31,074 nucleotides of DNA from contig CALXSA010000014.1 of NCBI GenBank assembly GCA_944390995.1, forward strand, positions 1-31,074, given 5' to 3'. A model generated the notes under the pieces. It had not been told where the DNA came from, ran no database searches, and saw nothing but the letters and a program-made list of their open reading frames with translations. Source of the stretch: an uncultured Clostridia bacterium. GTDB lineage: Bacteria; Bacillota_A; Clostridia; TANB77; CAG-508. The position numbers and the translations under genes were made by a program. Positions 12,588-20,546 of this stretch are shown piece by piece (within the stretch, counting starts at the first letter, position 1; every line of letters begins with the position of its first letter).

Positions 12588-13784
12588 ATGAAAGATTCAA
12601 AAGATTATCAAAATTTTGACAGAAAGGAAAATTTAAAACTTGCATCAAAAGTAGTACATGGTGCATTAGGTGTAGACCCAGAGACGGGTTCGCTAAGTTA
12701 TCCAATTTATCAAACAGCGACGTACAAACATAAGTCAGTTGATACTATAGAGCACTACAATTATTCTAGATGTATTAACCCAACAAGAGAAGAATTGGAA
12801 AAAACAATGGCAATTTTAGAGGAAGGAACAAGAGCTTTTGCAGTTAATTCAGGAATGGCTGCTGTTACATTGGTATTTTCTTTATTAAAACCGGGAGACC
12901 ATATTGTTATGTCAGACGACATTTATGGTGGTACTTTTAGAGAAGTGAACGAGGTTTTATCAGTAAATGGTATTGAACATGATAGTATTGATTTATCTGA
13001 TTTAGACCTACTAAAAAGGACTATAAAGAAAAATACTAAAATGATATTCATTGAGACACCAACAAATCCTATGATGAAGGTGGCAGATATTGAAGCGATT
13101 GCAAAAATAGGACATGATATTGGAGCTTTGGTTGTAGTTGATAATACTTTCCTTACACCATATTTCCAAAGACCACTTACATTAGGAGCAGATATTGTTA
13201 TTCATAGTGGTACAAAGTACTTAGCAGGACACAATGATGTGCTAGCTGGAATAGTGGTTGTAAAGGATAGCCAGATTGGTGAGAAACTAGAAATTCAAAT
13301 GTATATTTATGGAGCTGGTTTAGGGCCAATGGATTCTTGGCTAATGCTAAGAGGTATGAAGACTTTGGCGCTAAGAATGGAAAGACATTCACAAAACGCT
13401 ATGAAGGTTGCAAACTGGTTAAGGGAACAACCAAAGGTGGAAAAGGTTTATTATGTAGGCTTTGAAGACCACAAAGATTATGAAGTTACTAAAAAGCAAA
13501 CAACAGGTTTTGGGGGTATGATTTCGTTTAGAGTTGATAATACAAAAACAGTAAATCAAATTCTATCAAAACTAAAACTTGTCATATTTGCAGAGAGTTT
13601 AGGCGGAGTGGAGAGTTTAATTACTCACCCAGTTAGTAGAACTCATACAGAAATATTGGAAGAAGTAAGAGAGACTTTAGGAATTACAGATACTTTACTT
13701 AGATTGTCTGTAGGAATTGAGGATGCGGATGATATTATTGCGGATCTTGACCAGGCAATGAACGGTGGAGAAGCTCAAAAATAA
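12588..13784 (+). CDS. Cystathionine gamma-lyase/beta-lyase family PLP enzyme
   Basis: This 398-aa enzyme of the trans-sulfuration family acts with pyridoxal phosphate on cystathionine, homoserine esters or methionine. The family signature is clear. YSR (59-61) and NPT bind cofactor and substrate, SGMAA (88-92) is the phosphate-binding loop, Y113 stacks on the ring and D185 in VVVDNTF holds the pyridine nitrogen. K210 in SGTKYLAGHND forms the Schiff base. SLGGVESLITHP is the conserved C-terminal motif. The start has aaggagg 7 nt upstream. Sequence does not separate cystathionine gamma-lyase, beta-lyase (MetC/PatB role) and gamma-synthase; the absence of any metabolic neighbour leaves it open. 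Its last codons gctcaaaaa plus TAA form the left arm of the family A element. Confidence 0.9.
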   Translation: MKDSKDYQNFDRKENLKLASKVVHGALGVDPETGSLSYPIYQTATYKHKSVDTIEHYNYSRCINPTREELEKTMAILEEGTRAFAVNSGMAAVTLVFSLLKPGDHIVMSDDIYGGTFREVNEVLSVNGIEHDSIDLSDLDLLKRTIKKNTKMIFIETPTNPMMKVADIEAIAKIGHDIGALVVVDNTFLTPYFQRPLTLGADIVIHSGTKYLAGHNDVLAGIVVVKDSQIGEKLEIQMYIYGAGLGPMDSWLMLRGMKTLALRMERHSQNAMKVANWLREQPKVEKVYYVGFEDHKDYEVTKKQTTGFGGMISFRVDNTKTVNQILSKLKLVIFAESLGGVESLITHPVSRTHTEILEEVRETLGITDTLLRLSVGIEDADDIIADLDQAMNGGEAQK

Positions 13785-13895
13785 TTACAATTTTGGCTGT
13801 GTCATCTTTGCTCAAAAACGCGGTTACATACACCAAGTATGCGCCCTTGCCTTTTTGAGCAAAGCTTCCTTGCCAAAATTTAATTCTTTTTGAGC
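13773..13895 (+). repeat. Family A palindromic element, copy 2
   Basis: The same ends as copies 1 and 3 appear here: TAATTACAATTTTGGC on the stop codon and GCCAAAATTTAATT at 13872-13885. The interior sequence differs, yet it folds the same way: tttgctcaaaaa / tttttgagcaaa (13807-13818, 13852-13863) and apical catac-accaa-gtatg (13827-13841). The gene tail gctcaaaaa (13773-13781) is mirrored as tttttgagc at 13887-13895. It also recurs inside the element, so the tail motif is present four times in alternating orientation. Confidence 0.8.
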
Positions 13896-13936
13896 GGGAA
13901 GGATATAATAGATTAAGAAAGGAAAGTGAATTTGTA

Positions 13937-16273
13937 ATGACAAAGTTTACAAAAATGCAAGCATATGGCAATGACTATGTGTATATTGATGCAATTAATC
14001 AAAAAATAGACAATGTAAATGAACTCGCAAAATATATTAGTAACAGACATTTTGGTGTTGGCTCAGATGGAATGGTGCTTATACTAAGCTCAGATGTGGC
14101 TGACTTCAGAATGAGAATGTTTAACCCAGATGGAACTGAGGGGGAAATGTGTGGTAATGCTTTAAGAAGTTTGAGCAAATATGTTTATGACCACAAATTA
14201 ACAGACAAAGAGGAGCTAACAATAGAGACACTTGGAGGAATTCAACATGTTAAATTAACAGTTGAGAATGGAAAAGCGGTAAATATTGAGGCTAATATTG
14301 GAAAGCCAGTATTGGATACAAAAAAAATTCCAGTAAATACGGAGCTTCCAGAATTTATTGAGCAAGAGGTAACAATTTTAGATAAAAAGTTCAATATTAC
14401 TGCTGTTTCTTGGGGAAATCCTCATTGTGTAATGTTTATTGACGACGTGGATAATTTCGATGTAGAGAAATATGGAAAGGCAATTGAGTATAAAACAGAT
14501 TTATTCCCTAACAAAACGAATGTGACTTTTGCCCAAATTATAGATAGAAACAATATTAAAATGAGAGAGTGGGAGAGAGGAACAGGAGAGACAATAGGCT
14601 GCGGAACTGGTTGCTGCACTGCAACTACAGCAGCAGTTTTGACAGGAAGAACAGACAGAAATGTTAAGGTACACCAAATTGGTGGAATTCTTGAGACAAA
14701 TTGGGATGAAGAAACAGGAACAATGTTTATGAAAGGGCCTTCACATACTGTTTTCGAGTCTGAGATAGATGTTGATTTTATAATTAATAAAAAGGCAAAC
14801 AGAACAAAGAAATTAAGTGAATTGCTTAAAGACATAGAGTATGAGGTGGTAAAAGGAAGCCTTGATATAGACATAGTTGATGTTAAGGACGACTCAAGAA
14901 AAATAGAGGAAGGCGACTTATTTATAGCAAAGGTTGGTACAAGTTCTAACTCACATAAGTTCATACCAAGTGCTATAGATAAAGGCGCTAGAGCTGTTGT
15001 GGTTGAGCAAGATGTGGATATTAGAGAAGATGTTATTGTTATTAAGGTTAAGTCTTCAAGAGTAGCAATGGCGTACATTTCAGCAGCATATTTCGATTAT
15101 CCAGCAAGTAAATTAATTACGATAGGAGTAACGGGAACGGCAGGAAAAACTTCTACAACAACAATTTTGAAGAAGATGCTAGAAGAAGCTGGAAACAAAG
15201 TTGGTCTAATTGGAACAATAGGAGCGTTTATAGACAAAACAAAAATAGACCTTCACAACACAACACCAGAAAATTACGAAGTGCAAAAGTTGTTTAATGA
15301 CATGGTAGAGGCTGGCTGCAAATATGCAATAATGGAAGTATCATCTCAAGGTTTGAAGATGAACAGGGTTGATGGCTTTACATTTGATTACGGTGTGTTT
15401 ACAAATATATCTAATGAGCACATAGGACCAAATGAGCATGAAAACTTTGAAGAATACATGTATTGCAAGAGCTTACTTTTCCAGAAATGTAAAAAAGGAA
15501 TAATAAATGTAGACGACAAAAACTGGAAAAATGTAACTAAAAAGCACACATGCGAAATAGTGAAATTTGCAGTAGATTCGGATGATGCGGATATTAAGGC
15601 AAACAATGTACAATTTATTATGACAAACAGTTTTCTTGGAATGGGCTTTGAAGTTACAGGCAAAGTAAACGACAAGTTCGAAGTTGCAATTCCTGGGAGG
15701 TTTTCAGTATACAATGCACTATGTGCAATAACAATAGCAAATGAACTTGGAATTGACGTAGAGCCAATGAAAAGAGCTCTAAAAAAAGTTCATGTAAAAG
15801 GAAGAATGGAGCTTGCAGTTTCTAACGACAAATATAAATTGATAATAGACTATGCTCATAATGAAGATGAAATGACAAACTTAATGGAAACAATTATGGA
15901 GTATAAGCCAAAAAGAATTGTGTGCATCTTCGGTGGAGGCGGCAACAGAGCTAAATCTAGAAGATACGATATGGGCGAGATTGCAGGAAAATATGCAGGA
16001 CTTACAATTCTTACAGAGGACAACCCTCGTTTTGAAGATATGGCATCAATTAACAATGATATAGTTGTTGGACTTAACAAGAGTAATGGAAAATATATTA
16101 CAATAGATGATAGACAAGAAGCAATCGAGTACGCAATGGAAAATGCTAAGGAAGGAGACATTATACTTCTAATAGGCAAAGGACACGAACAATACCAAGA
16201 AATTAAAGGAGTGCAATACTTCTGGGACGAGCGCCAAGCAGTCGACAAAGCCCTAAAAAAATTAAATAGCTAA
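13937..16273 (+). CDS. DapF-MurE fusion: diaminopimelate epimerase and meso-DAP-adding ligase
   Basis: A single 778-aa protein joins two consecutive steps of cell-wall synthesis. Residues 1-280 are DapF, which turns LL- into meso-diaminopimelate: catalytic C72 in MCGNALR and C222 in GCGTGCC, with FNPDGTEGEMCGN and WGNPH motifs. A short lysine-rich linker (about 281-295) leads to MurE, which adds meso-DAP to UDP-MurNAc-L-Ala-D-Glu. Its parts are an N-terminal uridine-binding domain, ATP loop GTAGKTSTT (400-408), NTTP (441-444) and EVSSQGL (467-473). It also has HNEDEM and the DAP-selecting motif DNPR (695-698). The first reaction's product is the second's substrate, so the fusion makes biochemical sense. 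The start has gaaagga upstream. The reading frame is continuous with no stop or ribosome site at the junction. Confidence 0.95.
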   Translation: MTKFTKMQAYGNDYVYIDAINQKIDNVNELAKYISNRHFGVGSDGMVLILSSDVADFRMRMFNPDGTEGEMCGNALRSLSKYVYDHKLTDKEELTIETLGGIQHVKLTVENGKAVNIEANIGKPVLDTKKIPVNTELPEFIEQEVTILDKKFNITAVSWGNPHCVMFIDDVDNFDVEKYGKAIEYKTDLFPNKTNVTFAQIIDRNNIKMREWERGTGETIGCGTGCCTATTAAVLTGRTDRNVKVHQIGGILETNWDEETGTMFMKGPSHTVFESEIDVDFIINKKANRTKKLSELLKDIEYEVVKGSLDIDIVDVKDDSRKIEEGDLFIAKVGTSSNSHKFIPSAIDKGARAVVVEQDVDIREDVIVIKVKSSRVAMAYISAAYFDYPASKLITIGVTGTAGKTSTTTILKKMLEEAGNKVGLIGTIGAFIDKTKIDLHNTTPENYEVQKLFNDMVEAGCKYAIMEVSSQGLKMNRVDGFTFDYGVFTNISNEHIGPNEHENFEEYMYCKSLLFQKCKKGIINVDDKNWKNVTKKHTCEIVKFAVDSDDADIKANNVQFIMTNSFLGMGFEVTGKVNDKFEVAIPGRFSVYNALCAITIANELGIDVEPMKRALKKVHVKGRMELAVSNDKYKLIIDYAHNEDEMTNLMETIMEYKPKRIVCIFGGGGNRAKSRRYDMGEIAGKYAGLTILTEDNPRFEDMASINNDIVVGLNKSNGKYITIDDRQEAIEYAMENAKEGDIILLIGKGHEQYQEIKGVQYFWDERQAVDKALKKLNS

Positions 16274-16281
16274 TTTTAAAA

Positions 16282-16492
16282 GGCACTATCTTTATTTTTT
16301 AATATTAGCAGTGACGCGCAGCGACCAAACGAGCCATGAAATGGCGAGTGCGAATTCGAGAAACCTAGCACAATTTAATGGAAATATTCCTACGTGGTGT
16401 TAGCCACTTCAATAAAAATATTTCCATTAAATTTGTGCTTAGATGGTTTCGAACGGTAAGTCACAATAATATTAAAAAATAAAGATAGTGCC
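16282..16492 (+). ncRNA. Family B nested palindromic element, copy 2 (possible structured RNA)
   Basis: Perfect 26-bp outer arms (16282-16307 with 16467-16492) are unrelated in sequence to those of copy 1. The core at 16311-16464 keeps GTGAC/GTCAC, the gcgcagcgaccaaacgagcc segment, the gagaaacc/ggtttc stem and the final 31 bases, all matching copy 1. The arm tip gccat-gaa-atggc replaces gcctt-gtat-aaggc with pairing kept. The variable extension is here a long stem (16368-16388 with 16417-16438) capped by gtgg-tgtta-gccac. It starts 8 nt after the dapF-murE stop, so it may also shape that message's 3' end. Confidence 0.65.
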
Positions 16493-16502
16493 CAAGTACT
16501 AT

Positions 16503-16531
16503 TTGCAAAAACATAAAAAATATAGTATAAT
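16503..16531 (+). promoter_or_regulatory. Promoter of the acetyltransferase-like gene
   Basis: TTGCAA (16503-16508) and TATAAT (16526-16531) with a 17-bp spacer. The leader then contains two small hairpins (tatcg...cgata; gcaaaaga-gcatt-tcttttgc) before aggagg. Confidence 0.75.
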
Positions 16532-16606
16532 AAACTATATCGTATTTTTTGCGATACAAGCAAAAGAGCATTTCTTTTGCAAAAAAACCGAGGAGGAATA
16601 GACATC

Positions 16607-17155
16607 ATGATTCTGTTCAGAGAAGCAAAAGGCGAGGAAATTTCGAAAATTATGTACCTTGACCATCAACTTCGGCTAGATTTGCAGGCGAAAAGGAAAA
16701 GCGATTTCCTTGAGCCACTCACCGAGGAAGAAGCAAGACAAGGTCTCAACAAGCCTTCTACGATTATCCTGGCATATGACGAATATGCTAGTGGTAATCA
16801 ATTTATTGGATTTGTACTCCTAAGGGAGATGACAATCCAAGAAGAAGGCGATTTCGAGAGAGCTTTCGACAACTTCAAACCCGGGAAAGCCCTTATGATT
16901 CGCGAAGTGGGTTTCTACCCCAGCAATCAAAAGGCAGGCAATTGCATGGTTTTGCTTGAAGAAGCAAAACGTTATGCAAAGCTCCACCAGTTTGAGCAGT
17001 TTGCAGGAGCTCTGCACCCAGACGACCTTCAGTCTCAGAATGCCATTCTTTCCATCTGGGAAAGAGGCAAGGCACTGCGTTTTGATAACCAGTGCGTCAA
17101 GATGAATGGGGGCAAAGGGTACCTTCGCCAGAGATTTCTTCTCAACTTGGTCTAA
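16607..17155 (+). CDS. GNAT-like acetyltransferase, probably acquired
   Basis: The 182-aa protein starts MILFREAKGEEISKIMYLDHQLR, like the first strand and helix of GNAT enzymes. The central strands FIGFVLLREMTI and KALMIREVGFYPSNQKAG followed by a helix (CMVLLEEAKRYAKLHQF) could be the strand 4-helix 3 region that binds acetyl-CoA. The usual Q/RxxGxG/A loop is not evident; NQKAGN is a weak stand-in. The start at 16607 has gaggagg 9 nt upstream. Codon use differs from neighbours (CTG, CTC, ATC, CGC common). Two 60-base lines within it count 29 G+C each (48%), against 16 of 60 for a line in the TPR gene at 18661. It has its own promoter and terminator. It looks like a recently transferred single gene; its substrate is unknown. 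Confidence 0.5.
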   Translation: MILFREAKGEEISKIMYLDHQLRLDLQAKRKSDFLEPLTEEEARQGLNKPSTIILAYDEYASGNQFIGFVLLREMTIQEEGDFERAFDNFKPGKALMIREVGFYPSNQKAGNCMVLLEEAKRYAKLHQFEQFAGALHPDDLQSQNAILSIWERGKALRFDNQCVKMNGGKGYLRQRFLLNLV

Positions 17156-17176
17156 GGCCTATGCCTCAGACCACAG

Positions 17177-17205
17177 AAAGACCGCAAGAATTTGCGGTCT
17201 TTTTG
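17177..17205 (+). terminator. Intrinsic terminator of the acetyltransferase-like gene
   Basis: aaagaccgcaa-gaat-ttgcggtcttt with a T5 tail; an 11-bp perfect stem 21 nt after the stop codon. Confidence 0.9.
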
Positions 17206-17283
17206 TGTGAGAATGTTGTTACAATTTACAAGTACTTTTCAGATTGCCAAATCACTACAAAGTAAACGAACAATTGTAACAAA

Positions 17284-17437
17284 AGTTACAGTATAATGGT
17301 TATATTTACTTAAAGTCCGCGCAGGGAGATTCCAATTAAAAATTTTTGCAAGCTTTCGCAAGCATCGATTTGCAAAAATTTTTAATGGAACTCCCGTTGC
17401 AGGACAGACATATTTTAAAAACCATTATACTGTAACT
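17284..17437 (+). repeat. Nested palindromic element upstream of ppa (single copy)
   Basis: Outer arms of 18 bp (17284-17301 with 17420-17437) enclose gtcc / ggac (17315-17318, 17402-17405) and gggag / ctccc. Inside is a long AT-rich stem (cca-attaaaaatttttgcaa / ttgcaaaaatttttaa-tgg) capped by gctttcgcaagc. The layout (locus-specific outer arms, G+C-rich core ends, AT-rich inner stem) is like family B, and gcgcag(c/g)ga occurs in both. It could be a leader RNA for ppa, but a clear promoter lies after it, so I favour an intergenic element. Confidence 0.65.
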
Positions 17438-17479
17438 AATAAAATTCGAAGCCACCTATGGACAATTTTAAAAAAATAC

Positions 17480-17508
17480 TTTACAATATAACTTGTAAAA
17501 AATATAAC
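17480..17508 (+). promoter_or_regulatory. ppa promoter
   Basis: TTTACA (17480-17485) and TATAAC (17503-17508) with a 17-bp spacer, 21 nt before the ppa start. The short leader leaves no room for a riboswitch. Confidence 0.6.
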
Positions 17509-17529
17509 AAAAAAGGAACGTGATAACAA

Positions 17530-18072
17530 ATGAACATATGGCATGATATAGATGCTAAAAGAATAAGCAAAACAGAATTTATTGGAGTAGTTGAAATACC
17601 AAAAGGTGGAACAAATAAATATGAATTAGACAAGGAAACCGGAATGTTAAAGCTAGATAGAGTGCTTTATACAGCAACACACTATCCTACAAACTATGGC
17701 TTTATTCCACGTACTTATGCTGAAGACAACGACCCACTAGATGTATTAATTTTATGCAACGAGCGTTTATCGCCTCTTACATTAGTTGAGTGTTATCCAA
17801 TAGGGGTTTTGATAATGAATGATAGTGGTGAAGAAGATGAAAAGATAATTGCCGTGTCTAAAAGAGACCCATACCTAAATGGATACAACGATATATCTGC
17901 GCTTCCAAACCATATTTCAGATGAGATTAAACATTTCTTTGAAGTATACAAACAATTAGAGGGCAAAACTACCACAGTTGATAGGATGCTTGGAAAGGAA
18001 GCTGCGGAGGAGATTATTGAGAAGTGTATGAATGCGTACAAAGAAAAATTTGAAACAAGAGTTGACAAATAA
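17530..18072 (+). CDS. ppa: Inorganic pyrophosphatase, family I
   Basis: The 180-aa cytoplasmic enzyme hydrolyses pyrophosphate to phosphate and drives biosynthetic reactions forward. The signature EDNDPLDVL (65-73) supplies the metal-binding aspartates D66, D68 and D71. EIPKGGTNKYE (22-32) carries the substrate lysines, HYPTNYGFIP (51-60) the tyrosine, and VSKRDP...D the remaining ligands. The length is normal for bacterial family I enzymes. The start has aaaggaacg upstream. The last codons gttgacaaa plus TAA form the left arm of family A copy 3. Confidence 0.96.
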   Translation: MNIWHDIDAKRISKTEFIGVVEIPKGGTNKYELDKETGMLKLDRVLYTATHYPTNYGFIPRTYAEDNDPLDVLILCNERLSPLTLVECYPIGVLIMNDSGEEDEKIIAVSKRDPYLNGYNDISALPNHISDEIKHFFEVYKQLEGKTTTVDRMLGKEAAEEIIEKCMNAYKEKFETRVDK

Positions 18073-18183
18073 TTACAATTTTGGCGTTGTTAAACAGCGC
18101 TGCAAAAGTCCTTTGGTGCTGCAAAAAGCACACCTGCGGCTTTCTTGCTTGTTTGCCTAGCCAAAATTTAATTATTTGTCAAC
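18061..18183 (+). repeat. Family A palindromic element, copy 3
   Basis: The ppa tail with its stop (18061-18075, gttgacaaataatta) is mirrored perfectly over 15 bp at 18169-18183. The core is nearly the same as copy 1 (ggcgttgttaaacagcgctgc at the start, tttcttgcttgtttgcctag at the end). The apical hairpin differs but still pairs: gtgct-gcaaaa-agcac (18116-18131). Confidence 0.82.
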
Positions 18184-18250
18184 AGTGAAGAAATACCAAA
18201 AAACAATTTTTTTTAAATAAATAGTAAAGCAAAAAGGGCGGTGAGAGAAT

Positions 18251-19459
18251 TTGATTGAAAAGGTTATTTTTAATTTGCTGGCGTTTGTGTTGTTCATCAT
18301 AGTGTTTGTAAAATTTGTGAAGAAAAACGACACGAGTTACGTATATATTTTAGGACTGCAATTTATAGGAATAGTTATTAATTTTATAGAATTAATTTTC
18401 ACTGTACATTTGAATTTGTTTTTTAGAATATTAATTTATATATTATCTATAATAATTCCGGCTATAATTTTAATTATTGAAAACAAAAAGAAGGTGGACT
18501 TTCCGGAAATACTAAATATAATTTTGGCGAAGATGGCTCTAAATGCGGGTAATACAGAGAAGGCAAAGGATTATTTATTTAAATTGATTAATAAATATCC
18601 AGAAAGCTATATGGGCCACAAGACTTTAGCAGAAGTATATGAGAAAGAAGATAAATTTTCTATAGCTGTTGATGAGTATATAAGAGCAAATGATATTAAT
18701 AGTAAAGACGTTAAGCTTAATTATAAGATTGGACTATTGCTAAACAAAGATGAAAGACCGGAAGAAGCTATAACGGTGTTGCAGGACGTATTAAAAAAGA
18801 AACCGGAATATTATGAAGCTACCAATTTATTAGGAGAAATATTGTACTCGCATGATAGATACAAAGAAGCAATTAATGTATACATGAATGCTTTAAGGTA
18901 TCATCCTGGAAATTATGACTTGTATTATAACTTGGGAATGGTGTATACTATGGTAAATGATTTCCAAAGGGCAAAAGAGTTTTACCAAAAAGCGGCTGAG
19001 ATTAATTCTCTTTTATACAATGCTAAATTGAGCCTTGGGCAGATTGCGCTTATTGCTGGCGACTTGGATGAGGCAGAGGAATACTTCAAAGAGAGTGTGA
19101 AGGGAGAAGATGTAGAGGCTGGGTCGTATTATTACTTGGCGCAGGTTGCTATATTAAAAGGAGATAAGGAAAAGGCAATAAACTATATGAATATTGCGGT
19201 TGAACTTGATAATAGTATTTACAATAAAGTGCAAAAAGAGGATGTGTTTACACCAATTAAAAATTCAATAAGAAAGCCGGAAAAGCAAAAGCAGCAGGAG
19301 AAAAAGAGAACAAAACTTTTGTTAAAGGAGAGAAAAGCTTTAAATCATTTGTCTAGAACATGTTCATTAATTAGTGGGCTTAACAATGACGATATTACGG
19401 TTTTTAAAAATGTCAAAGAAAAAGAATTGGAGAAAGACGAAAAGCAAAGAGAAAACTAA
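18251..19459 (+). CDS. Membrane-anchored TPR protein
   Basis: The 402-aa protein starts at TTG 18251 (ggcggtgagag upstream; no better ATG). Two or three hydrophobic segments occupy about 1-80 (IFNLLAFVLFIIVFVKFV, then YILGLQFIGIVINFIELIF and FFRILIYILSIIIPAIILII). From about 95 to 315 run about six tetratricopeptide repeats (for example NTEKAKDYLFKLINKYPES, DRYKEAINVYMNALRYHPGN, DFQRAKEFYQKAAEINS, DLDEAEEYFKESVKGE). A strongly charged lysine/glutamate tail ends it. TPRs form protein-binding surfaces, so it is probably a membrane scaffold. No specific function can be assigned. Its position between ppa and a sporulation gene is not informative. Confidence 0.8.
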   Translation: MIEKVIFNLLAFVLFIIVFVKFVKKNDTSYVYILGLQFIGIVINFIELIFTVHLNLFFRILIYILSIIIPAIILIIENKKKVDFPEILNIILAKMALNAGNTEKAKDYLFKLINKYPESYMGHKTLAEVYEKEDKFSIAVDEYIRANDINSKDVKLNYKIGLLLNKDERPEEAITVLQDVLKKKPEYYEATNLLGEILYSHDRYKEAINVYMNALRYHPGNYDLYYNLGMVYTMVNDFQRAKEFYQKAAEINSLLYNAKLSLGQIALIAGDLDEAEEYFKESVKGEDVEAGSYYYLAQVAILKGDKEKAINYMNIAVELDNSIYNKVQKEDVFTPIKNSIRKPEKQKQQEKKRTKLLLKERKALNHLSRTCSLISGLNNDDITVFKNVKEKELEKDEKQREN

Positions 19460-19561
19460 TATATTGTACGAGTTCCTTTCATATAAATGTAAATAGGGCT
19501 AAAGAGTTACTATCTAATTTGGATGCAAAAAAGCAAAATATTATATGGAAGGAATGAGTTT

Positions 19562-20470
19562 ATGAATATTAGTATAATTGGTGGAGACTTAAGAATTGTG
19601 CGTTTGGCAGAAATGTATGCGAAAGAAGGAAAACAAGTATATACATATGGGTTGGAAAAATATTTCGACAAAAATACGACCAATGGTGAAAACATAGATA
19701 ATGACATATTCAATATGAATGAAACTTCAGATAAAACCAACGACATTGTGGTGTGCAGAGATATGGAACAGGCAATTAACAGCTCAAAAATTATAATTAG
19801 TGGAATGCCTTTTTCGTCTGACAAAGTTACAGTAAATGCGCCTTTTAGCAGAAGCGAAATTGGGCTAGATGAGCTAAAGGGAAGACTAAGCTATAGTTCT
19901 AAGGTTTTTATTGCTGGGGGAATTCCAAAAGAGTTTGAAAATGAAAAATTTGAAACTATAGACTTATTGAAAAATGAAAAACTTACTATATTAAATGCAA
20001 TTCCTACTGTTGAAGGTGCAATAAAAATAGCTATTGAAGAAAGGGAAGAAACAATACATGGAAGTAATGTGATTGTCTGTGGCTTTGGCAGAATAGGAAA
20101 AATTCTTTGCAGAAGATTTAAAGCACTTGGAGCAAATGTATACTGCGTGGCAAGAAAAGACACGGACTGGGCTTGGATAAGAGAGGAGAAGTATATTCCT
20201 TTAAAATACGATGAAATATGCAAATATGGCAAAAAATTTGATATTTTAATTAATACCGTGCCAACCACAGTGATTAATGAAAAAGAATTATCGGAATTTA
20301 AAAAAGACATTTTGCTTATAGAACTTGCATCAAAACCGGGTGGAATTGACCAGGAAGCGGCAAAAAGATATAATTTAAAAACAGTTGTTGCACTAGGAAT
20401 ACCGGGAAAAATTATGCCGAAGACAGCAGCGAAACACATTAAGGAAATTGTTGACGAAAAAATTGCGTGA
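19562..20470 (+). CDS. dpaA: Dipicolinate synthase subunit A
   Basis: DpaA (SpoVFA) and DpaB make dipicolinic acid from dihydrodipicolinate in the mother cell during sporulation. The 302-aa protein has an N-terminal domain (MNISIIGGDLRIVRLAEMY), the dinucleotide-binding motif CGFGRIG (173-179), and the typical end VALGIPGKIMPKTAAKHIKEIV. NTVPTTVI and LIELASKPGG are further family motifs. The ATG at 19562 has ggaagga upstream; an earlier ATG at 19523 lacks one. A DpaB gene is not next door: uppP follows 76 nt later, in the same direction. The presence of DpaA is the main evidence here for spore formation. Confidence 0.93.
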   Translation: MNISIIGGDLRIVRLAEMYAKEGKQVYTYGLEKYFDKNTTNGENIDNDIFNMNETSDKTNDIVVCRDMEQAINSSKIIISGMPFSSDKVTVNAPFSRSEIGLDELKGRLSYSSKVFIAGGIPKEFENEKFETIDLLKNEKLTILNAIPTVEGAIKIAIEEREETIHGSNVIVCGFGRIGKILCRRFKALGANVYCVARKDTDWAWIREEKYIPLKYDEICKYGKKFDILINTVPTTVINEKELSEFKKDILLIELASKPGGIDQEAAKRYNLKTVVALGIPGKIMPKTAAKHIKEIVDEKIA

Positions 20471-20546
20471 GCCCAATTAAAAAAAGTACATAAGCGCAAG
20501 AATAAGACAGTCAATAATTTATTATAAACGAAAGGAAAGTGATATA

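Noticed and set aside
17284..17437. Fluoride riboswitch before ppa
   Set aside because: The conserved pattern of that riboswitch is not present, and a promoter lies between the element and ppa.
3992..18183. Family A elements as integron attC sites
   Set aside because: They are nested palindromes at gene 3' ends, but the core motifs are in the wrong orientation, and there is no integrase and no cassette promoter structure.
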